A stretch of 64,000 bases of DNA, from contig SDWI01000067.1 in the NCBI GenBank assembly GCA_009193005.1, positions 289,653 to 353,652 of the forward strand, written 5' to 3'. This DNA is from Lamellibrachia luymesi. Its lineage: Eukaryota > Annelida > Polychaeta > Sabellida > Siboglinidae. The notes under the pieces are model-generated. The model saw only the letters and a list, made by a program, of their open reading frames with translations, did no database searches and was not told the DNA's origin. The position numbers and the translations under genes are program-made. This document shows, piece after piece, positions 10,739-23,482 of the stretch (the stretch's first letter is position 1; the number at the start of each line of letters is the position of its first letter).

Positions 10739-11989
10739 CCAGTTTACATATCAAATTATAATAGGGAAATATAAGTCAAAATAAATGTTATCAACTTCTT
10801 ATTTACTGACAATAATTTTGTTCACCAGATGGCCAACATTTTTTCTTTTGTTTGGCCTTGCAATGACCTTTTCATTTATTAATCTTGCATACTTTTACTG
10901 TCACTTTCTTTATCCGTCATACTCCATTTAGAAATATACTACAGCAATAAAGATTAAACTTGAAGTATAACATTGTTAACTTAGATGCATTTTGAGATAG
11001 AAGAATTCAGGGAATTAGGAAATTCCTTTAAATCACATATAATAATTAGTTAAAAATGGTGCTACATTTAAATTATGAGACTCAGCGTGTTGCACTGATA
11101 AGATAAAATATCGGTTTACTAAACGTTCATGGCAATCGCTTTCTCCAGGCTTCAATGATTGGCCCAGACTCTGACTCAGATGAAAAACATATTCATGATG
11201 ATAGATCAGTTACAGATAATGATGCAATTATGACTTAGAAATGCTACATGGGATGGTTTTTAGAATGCGCAGCGGTGATAATAAATTAGCTTAAAAACGA
11301 CAGATGCAGACCTACCGTATGATAAGTGCCATGTATGATACATCTCTAATGACGGTGAGAGGGCATCAGTTCTATGGCGAAGACGCACACACGTGTTCCG
11401 TGCACACCAGACACCTGTGAACACCGCATCTAGGCCATCGTCCACATACCTATGCTATAAAGTCGTTTGTGGACGTGTCTGTGGGGCTAACATTTTTTAG
11501 GCATGCCCGGGGGTCCATGGTGGTGGTTTATTCATTAAACAAACAAAAAACGCAACTAGATAATTTTTTTTATATACACGAAAAATGTAACGTTGTGTAC
11601 TTGTCAAACAAAAGTGAATCAGTGAATTGAAATATGGCCCAACTGCTCTGGTTGACAAAAGTGTGATCCATAAACATGTTGTGAGAAAATGGAACAGGAG
11701 TATCCCTAGAATAATTTGCCCTGCATGAGTTTTGAAAATCTCTAAAATAAAACTTCGCCACTGCAGAAGTACTGCCGTGACATATCAGGGATTCTTCAAG
11801 ACGCTCTGTCAGACATCCCAGGGTTACTTGATATTATGTAATCACCTGTCATATATGCATGTCAACGTTTTCGGTTTTTAACCAACCACGTATGACAGTC
11901 GGTCTACAACTGGGACAGGAGATCAGAACTCGATGATCGAAGCTGTCTAGGCTTTCTTGTTGGAGCGAGCAGTGAATATAAATAGCTGG
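10736..11989. other. No gene recognised
   Basis: AT-rich sequence with scattered chance ORFs. No motif or repeat structure was found apart from simple A/T runs. Confidence 0.45.
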
Positions 11990-12421
11990 GTCATTCCGTG
12001 TGAAACCAACCAATAGTAAAAAAGTTGATGTCTCAGATTTTACCGAAATTTTACCCAACGACTAGGTGGCTTTGCTTGAGCACTTCTGCAAAAGAACTAC
12101 GCATTTACCTGTGTCTGTAATGCCCTATAATGTGAACAAGAGGTAGGCACAAAAAATATACCCATTATTTTGACCTGTCTTCAGGTGTCTCTAACTAGAG
12201 AAGTTTACAAGCTGCATACCTGAAATTTGCTGAATATGTAGATATGTTGGAACAGATTGTCTGTGCAAAATTCCAGAATACTAGGGAGAAGGACACTGGG
12301 TGTACCATATCCATGAAAATGGGGGGAATTTTTTTTATTTCTGATATTGATGTTGACAGCCTGTTATGTTACAGTACAATTTTTTATTTCCTGAAAATTG
12401 GTTGATTTGACACGGAATGAC
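11990..12421. mobile_element. MITE-like element with 24-bp terminal inverted repeats
   Basis: The left end 'gtcattccgtgtgaaacc...' (11990-12013) is matched in inverse orientation by 12398-12421 with about two mismatches. The 430-bp interior has no coding frame. A 12-bp phrase 'gaatataaatag' occurs on both sides (about 11973 and 12437), but not directly at the ends, so no clean target duplication is claimed. The superfamily is not assigned. Confidence 0.6.
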
Positions 12422-13120
12422 TGAAGGATGAGAAGCGAATATAAATAGTTCTCATTCTACTGATCACATCCTGTTTACCACGTTCCCAGACTTCACACAG
12501 TGGAGACCAGAGGGCAACATAGGGTACCAGAGGGCAGTGTTGTCTTGTAAGTTCATTTCCGCTGTCTCCAATTCTCACGCCTCTTTCACGCCCCTTTCGC
12601 AGGGTATCTAACCCGCGCCCCCTCTAGAAGGTGGCATTGAAGACACCACAATAGAGCCGCGAACGTCGTTTCAATAGGATGTCCCGTTGTGAATCTTGTG
12701 ACAGATACGCCGGCACAAACAAAAAAATTCCCATGGGAGGGGCAGTAAATGGAACCAGTACACAGTCAAGGTTTCACATGGCGCATCCAGGGTCACATGA
12801 CAACTCCCAGTTTATTGTTATCATGTATATAAGGGGCCGTTCACTATAGTCGACATTTACCTATTCGTACAAAGCATACTAATTCTCAGACCCACCGTCC
12901 CGAATGAGCACTTTAAAATGTTGATTATTTTCCAGATTGAAAAATATATCGATGTAACCAAGTTATGACACAGTGCATGTTTTTCTAATAACCCTATAGT
13001 GTCACAAAGTCATACTGATAATTGTTTTCCACGAAGTCATGAATTTCCGAGATGTCGGACGGTAATACAGCGCCGCGCCGGGAACGGTTACACAACTTGA
13101 AACAATGTAACAGTTNTATA
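12422..13120. other. No gene recognised; isolated TATA-like site
   Basis: Non-coding. A 'gtatataagggg' sequence near 12824 would suit a TATA box, but no transcript or exon can be linked to it. One ambiguous base (n) is at 13116. Confidence 0.35.
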
Positions 13121-13129
13121 CATACTTTA

Positions 13130-14450
13130 CATCTCTTTATCTAACTGCAGTTTTGACATAGAACCACTCAAACTCTTCACATTCATCTAACACTGAATAT
13201 TCACGGTCCTTGAATAAGATCTGAATCATTCTCATATTCATATGTGAGATTCCGTAGCTCGCCATGATTTTGAAAGGCTCCCTCGGTGGACAGAGCCAAA
13301 CGCCCTTTGAACGTCCACAAAAGTAATTTATAAATTTGTCTGTATTTCCACTTCATGCTCTATGATATTTCGCAATAAATTCGGAATCTCCGCCCTTTCT
13401 TTGATATTTTAACAATCTGCTGCTTCTATGTATCTGGTACTTCTTCTTGTTCCCAATATTTTCCGGATAAGCGTAAAAGCCATTTCTCTGTTGCAGCCAT
13501 GTCTTCTTTCACCAATTCCGTTGTAATGTCATATTTGCCACCTGCTTGTCAATGTTTCAACTCCGCTCTAAGTTCTGCTTTTGTTATAAAGTCTGTGATG
13601 ATTTCGTTTACAACCGGATCTAACTCAATATATATTACAAGACCACCAGTCTATTAAGGAATTCCTCAAAATGTTCTCTCTCCATATTTCCTCGTGGCTG
13701 ATCCTTCCATTAACTCATTTCCAGATGTGTCCTTCACTGCATTTGATTTCTTACGTTTGTCATTATTGAGGCTAATGGTAAGGTTTTACACAAATTTCAT
13801 TCTTCCATTTCCAGCTGCTTTCTCCGTTTCAAGATTGTCGACCTACGTTTTGTTGCCTTGTCATATCTGCTTACGGATAAATCGATGCGGAAATATGGTT
13901 ACATAAAGTTATTCAGTCCACAGAAGTCAATGACTATTTCTCCATTGTAATTTATTTAACATATTCCATGGCTACCCACATTTCTATATCCCTAATTTTC
14001 TTCTCTAACTTTGGCATTTATGTCCCCCTGAGCTACGAGTGTGTCGTGCATCAGATGTGCACACTGTTCACATCTGAAATTCGTAGAAATTTTAATTTTC
14101 TCACTTTCCTCGTCCTGTGCTTCATTGATAGGTGTTTATGTTCGTATAGTCGATAGCCTCAGGTATTTGGAGTAGAATCTAGTATATCTAAACTTATCGT
14201 TGATAAGTTTCCATTCCAATGCTTTCTTTTTCACCATTATTGCCACTCCGTGCCTGTGTAGATTGTCGTCTCTGTTTGAAAAAAATGAACTCTCCCCGGT
14301 GTTTAGTTTGACTTTAATATGTCCCGTCCATACGCATTCACTTAATGCCCATGACATCGATTTTATATTGATTATTTGCTAATTGCGCTGATTTCCCTAT
14401 TGAGATTCGCAAAATCTTCTATTTGTCCTCCTCGATATAATTCGTAATGA
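13130..14450 (-). mobile_element. RTE-like LINE, decayed endonuclease plus reverse transcriptase
   Basis: On the minus strand an APE-type endonuclease piece (14136-14357; GHIKVKLNTGESS, RDDNLHRHGVAIM, FYSKYLRL) is followed by linker sequence (REHFEEFLNR near 13690) and palm fragments (REPFKIMASYGIS, then EEFEWFYVKTAVR near 13150). The order and spacing fit the RTE-like LINEs whose proteins are often misannotated as craniofacial development protein 2. Many stops and frameshifts, and the 3' part is missing beyond about 13130. Confidence 0.7.
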
Positions 14451-14669
14451 ATCTATGTTGCAGAAACAGGGTGATGTTCAAATTCACGTGTCTGCTCTCT
14501 ATAGCGCCAATTATTCTCTACTTCGTGGTGTGTGGTATGGATCCATCCCGTTTCATGCTAAACCAGAGAGCGTTCCTCCCCAGTAACACAAGCAAGACGC
14601 CAGCAAGAGGTAAAATATTTGAAAAGGCTAACATTGACAAATAAATAATTATACTCTATTGCAGTTATG

Positions 14670-14790
14670 TCGTCGGGCTATCAATCGAGAGAACCCGGGT
14701 TCGAATCTTCTTGCCGCCGTTTCAAAGCTTTGGCAATTTCTTTCATCCCACGTTGCCACAGTTCACTCAGCTGTATACATGAGTGACCGA
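14670..14790 (+). repeat. tRNA-derived SINE copy 1
   Basis: A tRNA-like head with a B box GGGTTCGAATC (14697-14707) is followed by a body ending 'cagttcactcagctgtatac'. A second diverged copy is at 28155-28267. There is no folded tRNA, since the acceptor and anticodon arms are not intact. The SINE superfamily is not assigned. Confidence 0.6.
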
Positions 14791-14883
14791 AAGTTAGATA
14801 TGATTTATCAGAAAAAGAACAGATACGTACACATGTGAAAAACGTGTGGCTCATTATACTAATAATCAAGCGTCACCATCTGT

Positions 14884-15050
14884 GTCACGTGCGTGTACGT
14901 CAGCGTGTATGTCAGCGTGTACGTCAGCGTGTGCGTCAGCGTGTACATCAGCGTGTACGTCAGCGTGTGCGTCAGAGTGTGTGTAGGTATGGTGGTGTGG
15001 TGCGTGTCCATGCACGGAAGTGTGGCACGCGCGCGCGTGTGTGTGTGTTC
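14884..15050. repeat. 12-bp minisatellite (gtacgtcagcgt)n and CG/TG tract
   Basis: About eight to nine copies of a 12-bp unit run from 14890 to 14985, with transitions at two positions. A 'gcgcgcgcgtgtgtgtgtg' alternating tract at about 15030-15048 follows. All frames stay open on both strands because the unit is a multiple of three; these ORFs are not genes. Confidence 0.88.
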
Positions 15051-15299
15051 TAATAATGTACACAAAATAATTTGGGATACTATGTCAGATACATCATACT
15101 ATGCTAGGTACAACTATTAAATAAAAGTATTTAGTGGAAGCAGTAAGTGCTGATATGTAGGTTTAAAGTAGTGTGTGATTGAAGCTTCATACGGTACTCA
15201 CATAATCGGGCTAATTATGATCAATATTAAGGACATAGTTAATGATATTTGTTTACGCAGAAACAACGGCTAAGCCTCATTTAGAATAGTGCAAAGGGG

Positions 15300-15480
15300 C
15301 CAGTTGGTAAGAATGACCTCCTAGATATATTATTGCACAGAAGAGCAACTAAGCTGATTCCAGGACTGTATGACCTTATTTGTGAAACAAAACTGAACTG
15401 AAGACGTTATTTATGAAAAACACAAGAGGAGACCATATTTTAATATTGAAAAGGTAATGAAGGTATGCATCTCTGTCTTC
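15300..15480 (+). mobile_element. LINE fragment, C-terminal of ORF2
   Basis: The + strand reads RRATKLIPGLYDLICETKLN in one frame, then a run of frame-broken sequence resembling the conserved region downstream of the palm in CR1/jockey-like LINEs. Short and decayed. Confidence 0.5.
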
Positions 15481-15915
15481 TACTGTATTCAGGGGATGTG
15501 GTAGTAAGAATGCATCCTACAGTTGCAATCAGCCCTCCTTCGTCGTTAACCATTGTGTCTTATTCTTAGCTCCGTGGGTTTTCCTTGATGTTATGAAAAT
15601 ATTGGTAGACGTATTTTATTCAGACGTACCAAAGAACAATAGAACGAAGTAGAGTCAGTGAGATTCTGCCTGCACTGGATGTAAGAAAATATGTAAGAAA
15701 ATATGCATCCCACTAAGGAAATAAGACGATTTACTGATTGCATAAATGACGGCAGTGTCAATATATTAACAACTAAATTGAGATTTATCTGATAATAGAA
15801 ACTCGAGAAGCCAATGACGCTCTTGTCGACTTGCCATCAAGATGTTGATATGGATGACACTCTTGTTAAGTATTGTTAAATCATGTTAAAACATCCGTTA
15901 TTCTTGGTTTTTCAG
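15481..15915. other. Intron-like sequence upstream of the sulfotransferase exon
   Basis: AT-rich sequence without coding motifs, ending in a pyrimidine-rich tract and 'tttttcag' at 15908-15915, a good 3' splice site. The open frame reaches up to 15873 only through this non-coding stretch and starts at a TTG. Confidence 0.6.
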
Positions 15916-16787
15916 TGAAGCAGGCAGTCTGTTCCAACACAGCCCGCGTCAAGTTTGTGCACGACGCGTGCCAATCTGTCCGTAGTGTTGGTCGGCTTGA
16001 ATTAGGGACAGGCCAGCACGTGTATGACCACATTCTCATTGATGACGCCAACCGCATGCTCTTCTGCGACGCACCGAAGACCGGTAGTTCCTTCTTCAAG
16101 AATCTCTGGTTGAACTACACTCGTGGGGTTGATGGCGGCAAACATATTCACCAGCGGAGCTTCCTCCGGAAACACAACCTACGATACCTTAACTCTTACA
16201 ATCATTCTGAAAGACTAATCCGATTAAAGACATACTTCAAATTCATGGTCGCCAGACACCCGATGGTCAGAGTACTGTCTGCTTATCGCGAGAAGCTTGA
16301 ACTGCCGAACCAGTATTATCACAGTTTTCTCGGACGGCCTATCGAGCGTCAATACGGCCACGTCCCACCACGTCAGTCGAAAGGCGACAACGTTACTTTC
16401 GAACAGATGGTCCGCTATCTCGTCGACAGACGTCCGACCGCGTACGACCACCACTGGACGCCCGTCTCATTACTGTGTAAACCGTGTGAAATACAGTACG
16501 ACTACATCGCTAGGCTTGAAACGAGCAACGTAGATTACGAACATATTTTCTCAAAACTGAAGGATGTCCCCGGTTCAAAGAAAGGATTGCCAGAATCAGT
16601 GACAACGCACAAAGGACGGACGGACTTTGACAATGTTAAGAATTACTATCAACAAGTTCCCTTAACATATATTAATACTCTCGTCGAGAAATACAATCTT
16701 GACTTTCATTTGTTCGGATACACGTGGAACAAAACGTTACAATCATATGGCTGTCGGATGACAGAAGACGGGAAGGAATGTTGCTAG
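15916..16787 (+). CDS. Carbohydrate sulfotransferase (HNK-1/CHST8-14 type), 3' terminal exon
   Basis: This Golgi enzyme family transfers sulfate from PAPS to sugar residues on glycoproteins or chondroitin/dermatan chains. The 5'-phosphosulfate loop is APKTGSSFFKNL (about 16068-16105) and the 3'-phosphate site is VARHPMVRVLSAYREKL (about 16247-16300), both well conserved. Asn-X-Ser/Thr sites (NYT, NHS, NVT, NKT) fit a luminal domain. The exon gives about 290 residues and ends at TAG. The first in-frame Met lies inside the conserved domain, so a 5' exon encoding the cytoplasmic tail and membrane anchor is expected upstream, but I did not find one. Subfamily and substrate cannot be set. It is the clearest host gene in the window and has no frame damage. 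Confidence 0.88.
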
Positions 16788-17199
16788 TGGAGTAGCGAAG
16801 TGACATTGTATGACAAAGTTGTGCTACTTCTAAATTGTTGACAGCCACATGTTGGCGACTGTACGTTAAAACGTTTCATGGATCAATATTTGCCAGAAGA
16901 CGGGAAGTTTTAATCACAAAGATATCATGCCTCTTGTTGGACTCTTCGGATATATGAAGAATCCACTCAAGTATAGTTTTAAAAATGTGTACATTTAATC
17001 AGTGCTCCAATTATAATAATATCCCGTAGAAAATCAGAGTAACACAAAAACCAATGCATTAAGAACAAGATATAAACTAAAATAGTTTGTCACACTGGTT
17101 GATTTAGTTGAGTGCCTCTGAGCTATCGTTGTCTCAGACTCGTACACAGTGCGTCCTGGGTGTTTCTCTTTTCAACACTGTCTATATTTATGGACTAGG
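16788..17199 (+). other. Probable 3' UTR and flank of the sulfotransferase gene
   Basis: Non-coding sequence following the stop codon. I see no perfect AATAAA close to the stop, so the transcript end is not placed. Confidence 0.4.
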
Positions 17200-17420
17200 T
17201 GGATCACATTATGATCGGATCGTCCTAGCGCAAGCCTACACTGTGATTGGACACGTCACACTCTGGCTAAGATCTGGAAAAAGGCCGGTAATGTCGCATG
17301 TGTTAAAGTCGCCCAGCATGAACACGGTGAATTGACCTATTAATCGCCCTTTTATAACACTCGACGACACGCTCGGCTGCCTGCGAATTGTCTGGGCCAG
17401 GAATATAAACGAGGACAATC
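17200..17420 (-). mobile_element. LINE endonuclease fragment
   Basis: The minus-strand frame contains FMLGDFNTCDITGLFPDLSQ, where GDFNT is the conserved motif of LINE APE-type endonucleases. Neighbouring sequence up to about 17650 may belong to the same decayed element but has no other clear motif. Confidence 0.55.
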
Positions 17421-18086
17421 GTTACCTGGTCTATTTCCCGTAGCAGCTAGTGATTGTCAGTATTTCATACGATCTCGTGCTGACACGCTCAGGGAAACAG
17501 AAATTAGTGGCCCACTTTTTGTGCACAATATTCTTATTGTCCTTGTCAAATCGTATGTTTATATGATTATAAAGCCTTCAATTTCCAAATTGTCATTCTG
17601 CTATGTCAGCCAATTTCAAAATCGTCATTCTGCTATGTCAGCCAAGTTTCAGTAAGAAAGAGTAGGCTTCTGCGGTAGTCACAGTCATCAGCAATCAGTG
17701 TTGATCAGTCCATTATGATTTGAATTGAACGCACATTTGAAACTGTTATTGCCGGAAGTGGGGTCTGAAACAACTTTTCTTTAGTCTATTTCTCACTCCT
17801 CCTCTCGAGCCACGTTTCTTTTTGTTGCTTGTCCTGTTCGTTGCGTTCGAACAGTCAAATCCTAGGTTAGGAAGCGATGTGTCGGTACAGTTTTGCAAAC
17901 TCGGAAGGTATTAACAGCTGTAGTACTCCGGTGAAATGGCGGGGCCATGGCGGAACACACTGGGTCCGATTGAAGATTCGCGTATCGTTGCTGTTGACTG
18001 CAAAAGAAGACAAAGAGCCAAGACACTCATAAAGCAGATTCCTTAAGCGAATTTTAATCGGTAGATGCCGAATACGTTAAAACTAA
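17421..18086. other. No gene recognised; small direct repeat
   Basis: Non-coding. A short tandem duplication ('ttccaaattgtcattctgct' type, 17582-17645, about 36-bp period, two copies) is the only structure seen. Confidence 0.4.
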
Positions 18087-18350
18087 AATGCTTCCTCAAC
18101 TGATTTAGCCTATCGCAAATCCGGTACATTGGTGTCCAAACATGTAGCGTGTGAACAGTTTATGTAACACCCACAGTCGATTTAATAAAATAAATGCCTA
18201 TTTTTTTTTCAAATCATCGAAAGAATTGACTTTAGTCGTTAAATCTGGTAAGGATCAAAATAGTGGATATCCGAAAATGGCAAACACTATGTCGGTCAAT
18301 GCTGATCATGGGCGTGACCTCCATCCTCTCGCCGATCACATGACAAAATA
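18087..18350 (+). repeat. Dispersed repeat, copy 1
   Basis: Its start (18091-18123) shares a 33-bp core with 49597-49630 and, inverted, with about 54948-54982. Its second half (18215-18345) matches, inverted, 49800-49885 plus 50285-50330. No coding frame. An ambiguous base lies at 18358. Confidence 0.6.
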
Positions 18351-18376
18351 AAAAAAANGACATGACTGAATCAATA

Positions 18377-18524
18377 TTAATTGTTAATGATTTCTCGTTC
18401 TTTCTCACTCTCAATCTCACCGGCTCCCTCTTTCTCATACTTGTAACTAGCCACTGGCTTCTTTGGCAACAGAGGCTCGAAGGTGTCTGGCACAATGTCC
18501 ACCATTCGCTGGTGGTAGGAAAAT
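18377..18524 (-). CDS. Candidate terminal exon of an unidentified host gene
   Basis: On the minus strand a pyrimidine-rich tract and CAG (18525-18527) precede an open frame of natural composition: SYHQRMVDIVPDTFEPLLP, then KKPVASYKYEKEGAGEIESE, ending at TAA 18377-18379. A longer frame covers the same DNA in another register but is Cys/Trp/Arg-rich and less protein-like. A second exon-like stretch lies upstream on the minus strand (about 18600-18710), but its donor is unclear. I do not recognise the protein. Confidence 0.4.
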
Positions 18525-18725
18525 CTGAAAGGGTGAAACAAATATCAGTGATGTCGCCATTAGCGTGCAACATAATATATAATACATCTAATTGCCCCAT
18601 AGGCAGGTCATGTTTAAAATCAACCAAAGTTTTTTTGTAAATAACTGTACTGTGCTCAACAGCAGTGATAAGTCTGTGCACCGCAGCATTGTATGCACAA
18701 ACTGTCTGCATATCAAGGATATACG

Positions 18726-18895
18726 CTTATATATATATATATATATATATATACAGGGTTTTTGTTTAGTGTGGCTATAGCAGGGACCATGAACCCAAAG
18801 CAGGGACCACTTATTATGCTTAGCCTGTGGCCAAGTCACTACGTATCACAGACCACAGTGTATACATCAGGAACTTATATATATATATATATAAT
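18726..18895. repeat. Two (TA)n microsatellites
   Basis: TA tracts at about 18728-18753 and 18876-18893 bracket 120 bp of unique sequence. They may be remnants of the ends of a TA-targeting insertion, but no inverted termini were found. Confidence 0.75.
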
Positions 18896-20905
18896 GTAAT
18901 TGAACCTGCATTTTAGGATGTAACATCAATGAATGATAAGCAGAAGGACAATGTGTGCACGAAAATAAAAAATATAATCGCTTTAATTTCCCACAGTGAT
19001 TTCAGCAGCCTGTGTTTAATTGCTGTCTCCATTTTGCTATCATATGTTGCCACGGATGCTGGTAATAATCTCTAGGTTCACTAGGAATGTATTTACTATA
19101 CTTAAAAAATAATACAGGCTCAAAGTTTAGCTTTTCCGATATTTTACGAATTTCAACGCCCAAAATGAGAATGTGGGACAAGTTCTATGATACAGATTTT
19201 TGCAAGTTTTGTACATTCCTTTATTAGGTAAACAACATATTAAAATTTCAGGAGTTTAGTTTATATAGCAACAGAAAATTAATGTTTTGCCTAATCGCGT
19301 TTTTCTCCCAAATAGGTCAATACTGTCCATACACATGTTCATGACCGCGTAACAAATTAATGAAAATATTAAGAATTATCGCACAGCAACAAATAGCAAA
19401 GGTTACTAATATAACCTTGTTGACATGAACATTGGAAATGGTGGTGTGTCCGAACTTTGTGCTTTTCCAAATTGAAAAAAAAAATTAATAATTGTTAAAA
19501 TGTACATCGTTTGCCACAATTGGTCACATAACTGTCCTGCTTTTGTGTTTGTTAAGGGGGTTATTCAAGGTTGATTTGATAGCACTTGCTTCTTTTTGTC
19601 ACACATTTTTTTCAAAAGTAAGCAAGTGACACTAAGTTACCAAATATTCAACGTCATAAACAGTATAGTACCGTAGGCAAGAATCGTTGCATCGAGCCAG
19701 TCGCTATACGTAATATAATGTGCCGTTTTCACAAAAATCAGAAGAAACGTTTGCCTAAGAAACGTATATTTTAAATCACTAACAATTATGTCATCGCTGC
19801 AGTGCTAACAAATTGTTAGAACAAATTGTTTTTAATGAAAAAAATACGATTATCGAACTACACAAATTATATTATATACAAGTCTATGACCTAGTCATAG
19901 GGCCTAGGCTATAGCGAATGTCATGGTGCAGCAACCAGTATACAAGTATTTTTTTATAAATACACATAGTCAAATAGTCCGTTACAATTGTATATTACAA
20001 CTGTGCCGTAATATACACAAGAGAGCAAAGCAATACCATGTTTTGTCCGATATCTCAAAAACACCTCATCGTCTTTTGATGCCTTTTGCTATTTCATGGC
20101 AGTATAGTACCAGATTAGATCACTAGTAGGGGTTCGCCACGCGCCAGCAGCGTACGCTGACCAGTTCCGTAAAACTCTGGGAAAAATGGAATATTCAGAC
20201 GCTATTTAAGGATAATGTTGGCCAAGTTCAGTGGCTTTAACATTTCGGGATATGATTTAACAAATGTTACCTTTTCTTGTAAGTTTGCTTAAAATGCACT
20301 ATGGACGACTGTCTCTTAGTCTTAGACATCTTATTTTGCTGAGTTAGCGCCGCTACGGCATGGTTGCCGATCTGTCCGCTAGGTGCTTGGCGGACTGTAT
20401 ATTAACTACGAACCACAGGTAACGCTACGAATTGTAGGAAGTAAATATGCTTTGGCGACGCGTATAATGTCTGTGCGAATGATTTAAAAACGCAAAATGA
20501 CATTCGTTGACCGGCGCTGTTTTGCTGCCACATGTCGTGGTGATCAACGATCGCTGACCTGTCTGTGGGACGTCGACGCTGCAATGTTTAATGCAAAAGC
20601 GGGTCGGTCATTACTAGACGACGCGAGGGATAATAAAAATCGGCCTTCCTCTACGATAGCCGGGTATATGAACCGCTATAGCCGGGTATATTACCCGGAT
20701 CCCAGTTCTTAAAAAAAAACCTGTAATATATATTCACACATGGCCAATTTTATATATAACCACATATGACCAATTTTACATACATTCAAACGAATTATGA
20801 ATTACGTACTTTTATAATTTTTATATCCTATTTTCCGTTTAGCACGCTACGCAATGTGTGAAAAGTATTTATTATGAGTATATCTTGCAAAACCATTTTA
20901 TTAAA
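18896..20905. other. No gene recognised over 2 kb
   Basis: AT-rich, with short chance ORFs only. Near 20660-20700 the phrase 'tagccgggtata' occurs twice in 30 bp. No domain, RNA gene or transposon end could be supported. Confidence 0.4.
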
Positions 20906-23400
20906 TAATAATAATAATGTTTATTGTCTCAAATAACATAAATTCATGTATGCATCAATCAGCCGATCAAGTACTAAACACATTTAAGACAATGGAAAAG
21001 AAGCAGATTGCTTATGTTTCCTTTTTCAATTATAAATTAAATATATTATGCGCCACGATGTATATTCTTTATTAGAAAAATCAATAAAATTAAAAAAATA
21101 AATAAATAAAAGAAATGAAAAAAATCAATAAGTAGGATTATTCACATGTGAATTATAGTAGACCAGTGTACAGCAGCTACTGTTGGAATATTAACTTTGC
21201 TGTACACGTTGAAAATATAATACTAAATAAACCAATAGTTGTTCACAAGTGATTTCTAATACTAGATACCACATTTGTCTAATCAATAACTTGTTTGTAA
21301 TAAGATATGATAAAAAGGTTACCACAAATAAGTCATTCACATATAATAATACATAGGACTATTATAGTAAATTATACTGGTATATCACAATTGACTAGAG
21401 TAATCTTGTTCGTAGGTTCCCCAGACGTGATGTTTCACTTTCTTTTTAAATATATAAATAGACGTACAATTATCCAAGTGGTTCTTTGTAACAATAGTAT
21501 TCCATAATTTGGGGCCAACATATGCCAATGTATTTTGTCTGGTGTTGGTTTTATAGTATGGTATTTTATAAATTATTTCTTGTCTCATTTTATAACTGTG
21601 TAACATGATATGAAGTGTAAGCATGTCATTAAATACATTTGGTAACATACCCCTATTATGTTTATACATTAGCACGCAGCTTAGATATTTGTTTAGTTGA
21701 TAAATGTTCATAATTTCAAATGTCTTAAATCAAAACTGTGTGTGGTTTCTAAATCCAACATGACTGATTATACGTATTATTCTTTTCTGCAATATATGAA
21801 TTTTATATAAATATATTGTTGGGGCTCTTCCCCATACTACGTTACAATAAGTAATATATGGGTAAATAAATGTATAATATAGGTTAACCAATGTCTTCTT
21901 GTTCAGATTGCTCTTTACCTTTTTGATAATGCCTATGCTCTTAGAAATTTTATTACATATGTACTTTATATGGTCACTCCAATTGATTTTATTATCTATT
22001 ATCACTCCCAGAAATTGCGTATGATTAACAGTGTATATTTCTATTCCATCTATGTATATGTAATTACGTCTGTTTCTTACACTGGGATTATTGCTAAAGG
22101 TTATTGTACATGTTTTTTTTTATTCAGTGAGAGTTTATTAGTTTTAAGTCAAAGTGACAGCTTTTTTATTTCAGTATTTAAATCTTTCTCCATTTTTTGC
22201 AAATCTTTCCCTTGGATAAAAAATGTTAGTATCATCTGCATTCATAATGGGAAAGGTGATCTGAGAAACAGCACTTAAATCATTTATATATATAAAGATT
22301 AGTAACGGTCCTAATATTGACCCTTGTGGTACTCCACATGTTATATTTTTAAGAACAGAATTTATTCCATTAAATTTTACTGTTTGTTGTCTTCCAAACA
22401 AACAACTTTGAAACCACTGGAGCGCTATTCCTCTGATTCCATAATGATCTAGTTTTCTTAATAGGATATCATGGTTAACAGTATCAAAAGATTTAGCAAA
22501 ATCTAAAAATAGTCCAATTAAATGTTCTTTTTTGTCCATTGCACTAGTTATTTTGTCAATTAGTATTGTTAAAGCCATGTACGTTGAATATCCTTTTATA
22601 AATCCCAACTGAGAGTTTGACAAAATATTGTGTTTAACAATATTTATAGAAATATGTTTTTCTCACTCAAGAAGGATAGCAGAACTAGAGGACATGAGGT
22701 AAAATTACTAAATGAATGGAACAAATTGTCTACAGATTGTGTAACTGCTAGCAGCGTGAATATGTTTAAAAACAAGGTTGACACATATCTCGGGAGGGCG
22801 GGTTATAAGTAGATGAACATTGTTGGACTTTCGATAAGCCAATGGTTCCTTGTCCACTTGCCATCTGGGCCTTTGGCTTGGATGGCAAATCTTGTTAAAT
22901 CTTGTTAAATATATTTATTTAATCTATTATATATTAATCTTCCAAAAATCTTTGAAAATACTGGTAATATAGAAATAGGTATATAGTTTTTAATTAGTGT
23001 AGCATCACCTTTCTTAAAAATGGGCATTACATTAGCTATTTTTAGTTCATCTGGTACATGTCCTTTATCAAATGATAAATTTATAATGTAGCATAATGGC
23101 CACTTCATACCAGAGTAAGTTTGTTTGATAATATTTGGTTTTATGCCATCCCGGCCGGAACTACAGTTTTTCAATTTCTCTATAATTATCCTTATCTCAT
23201 CTGTGGTTGCAGGTGCCAAAAAAGTAGAGTTTTTATATATTCCATCAAGATAACCGTCAGGCTTTTCTGTGACCAATGGTATTTCATTAGCTAATTCTGA
23301 TCCAACGGTCGTGAAATACTCAATACATTTATCAGCTATTAACTGCCTGTTTTTGTGTTTATTTACCATTGACTAAGAACTCTTGGCTACATGAAAATAC
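20906..23400 (-). mobile_element. CR1/jockey-superfamily LINE, 5'-truncated, interrupted
   Basis: Minus-strand blocks in order: linker and fingers (23369-22905; LKNCSSGRDGIKPNIIKQ), palm (22623-22171; FLDFAKSFDTVNHDILLRKL, GVPQGSILGPLL, NADDTN), then thumb and C-terminus (22005-21730 and 21711-21385). The 3' end runs to a (TTA)n-like tail near 20906-20925, typical of this group. The YADD-type box retains both aspartates but has Asn in front. Frameshifts separate the blocks, and another LINE tail is inserted at about 22650-22915. Inactive. Confidence 0.8.
22647..22918 (+). mobile_element. LINE 3' end nested in the opposite-strand LINE
   Basis: The frame 22630-22812 (KKDSRTRGHEVKLLNEWNKL, ASSVNMFKNKVDTYLGRAGY) and the following conserved tail belong to the family also seen at 7018-7170 and 51075-51355. 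It is inserted on the + strand inside the minus-strand LINE, and 'atatttat' flanks it on both sides, a possible 8-bp target duplication. It is therefore younger than its host LINE. Confidence 0.7.
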
Positions 23401-23482
23401 TGTTCTCTTGCCTATGATTTCCCTTAAAATGATGCGTTAAACAACTGTGTCACAGATTACGAATTTACGATGCAAACTTTAT

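Noticed and set aside
14690..14720. A tRNA gene
   Set aside because: Only the B box is convincing; cloverleaf arms are not paired, and a diverged second copy with a common tail indicates a SINE.
15873..15915. Coding start of the sulfotransferase at 15873
   Set aside because: The codon there is TTG, the segment is AT-rich, and a strong splice acceptor ends at 15915.
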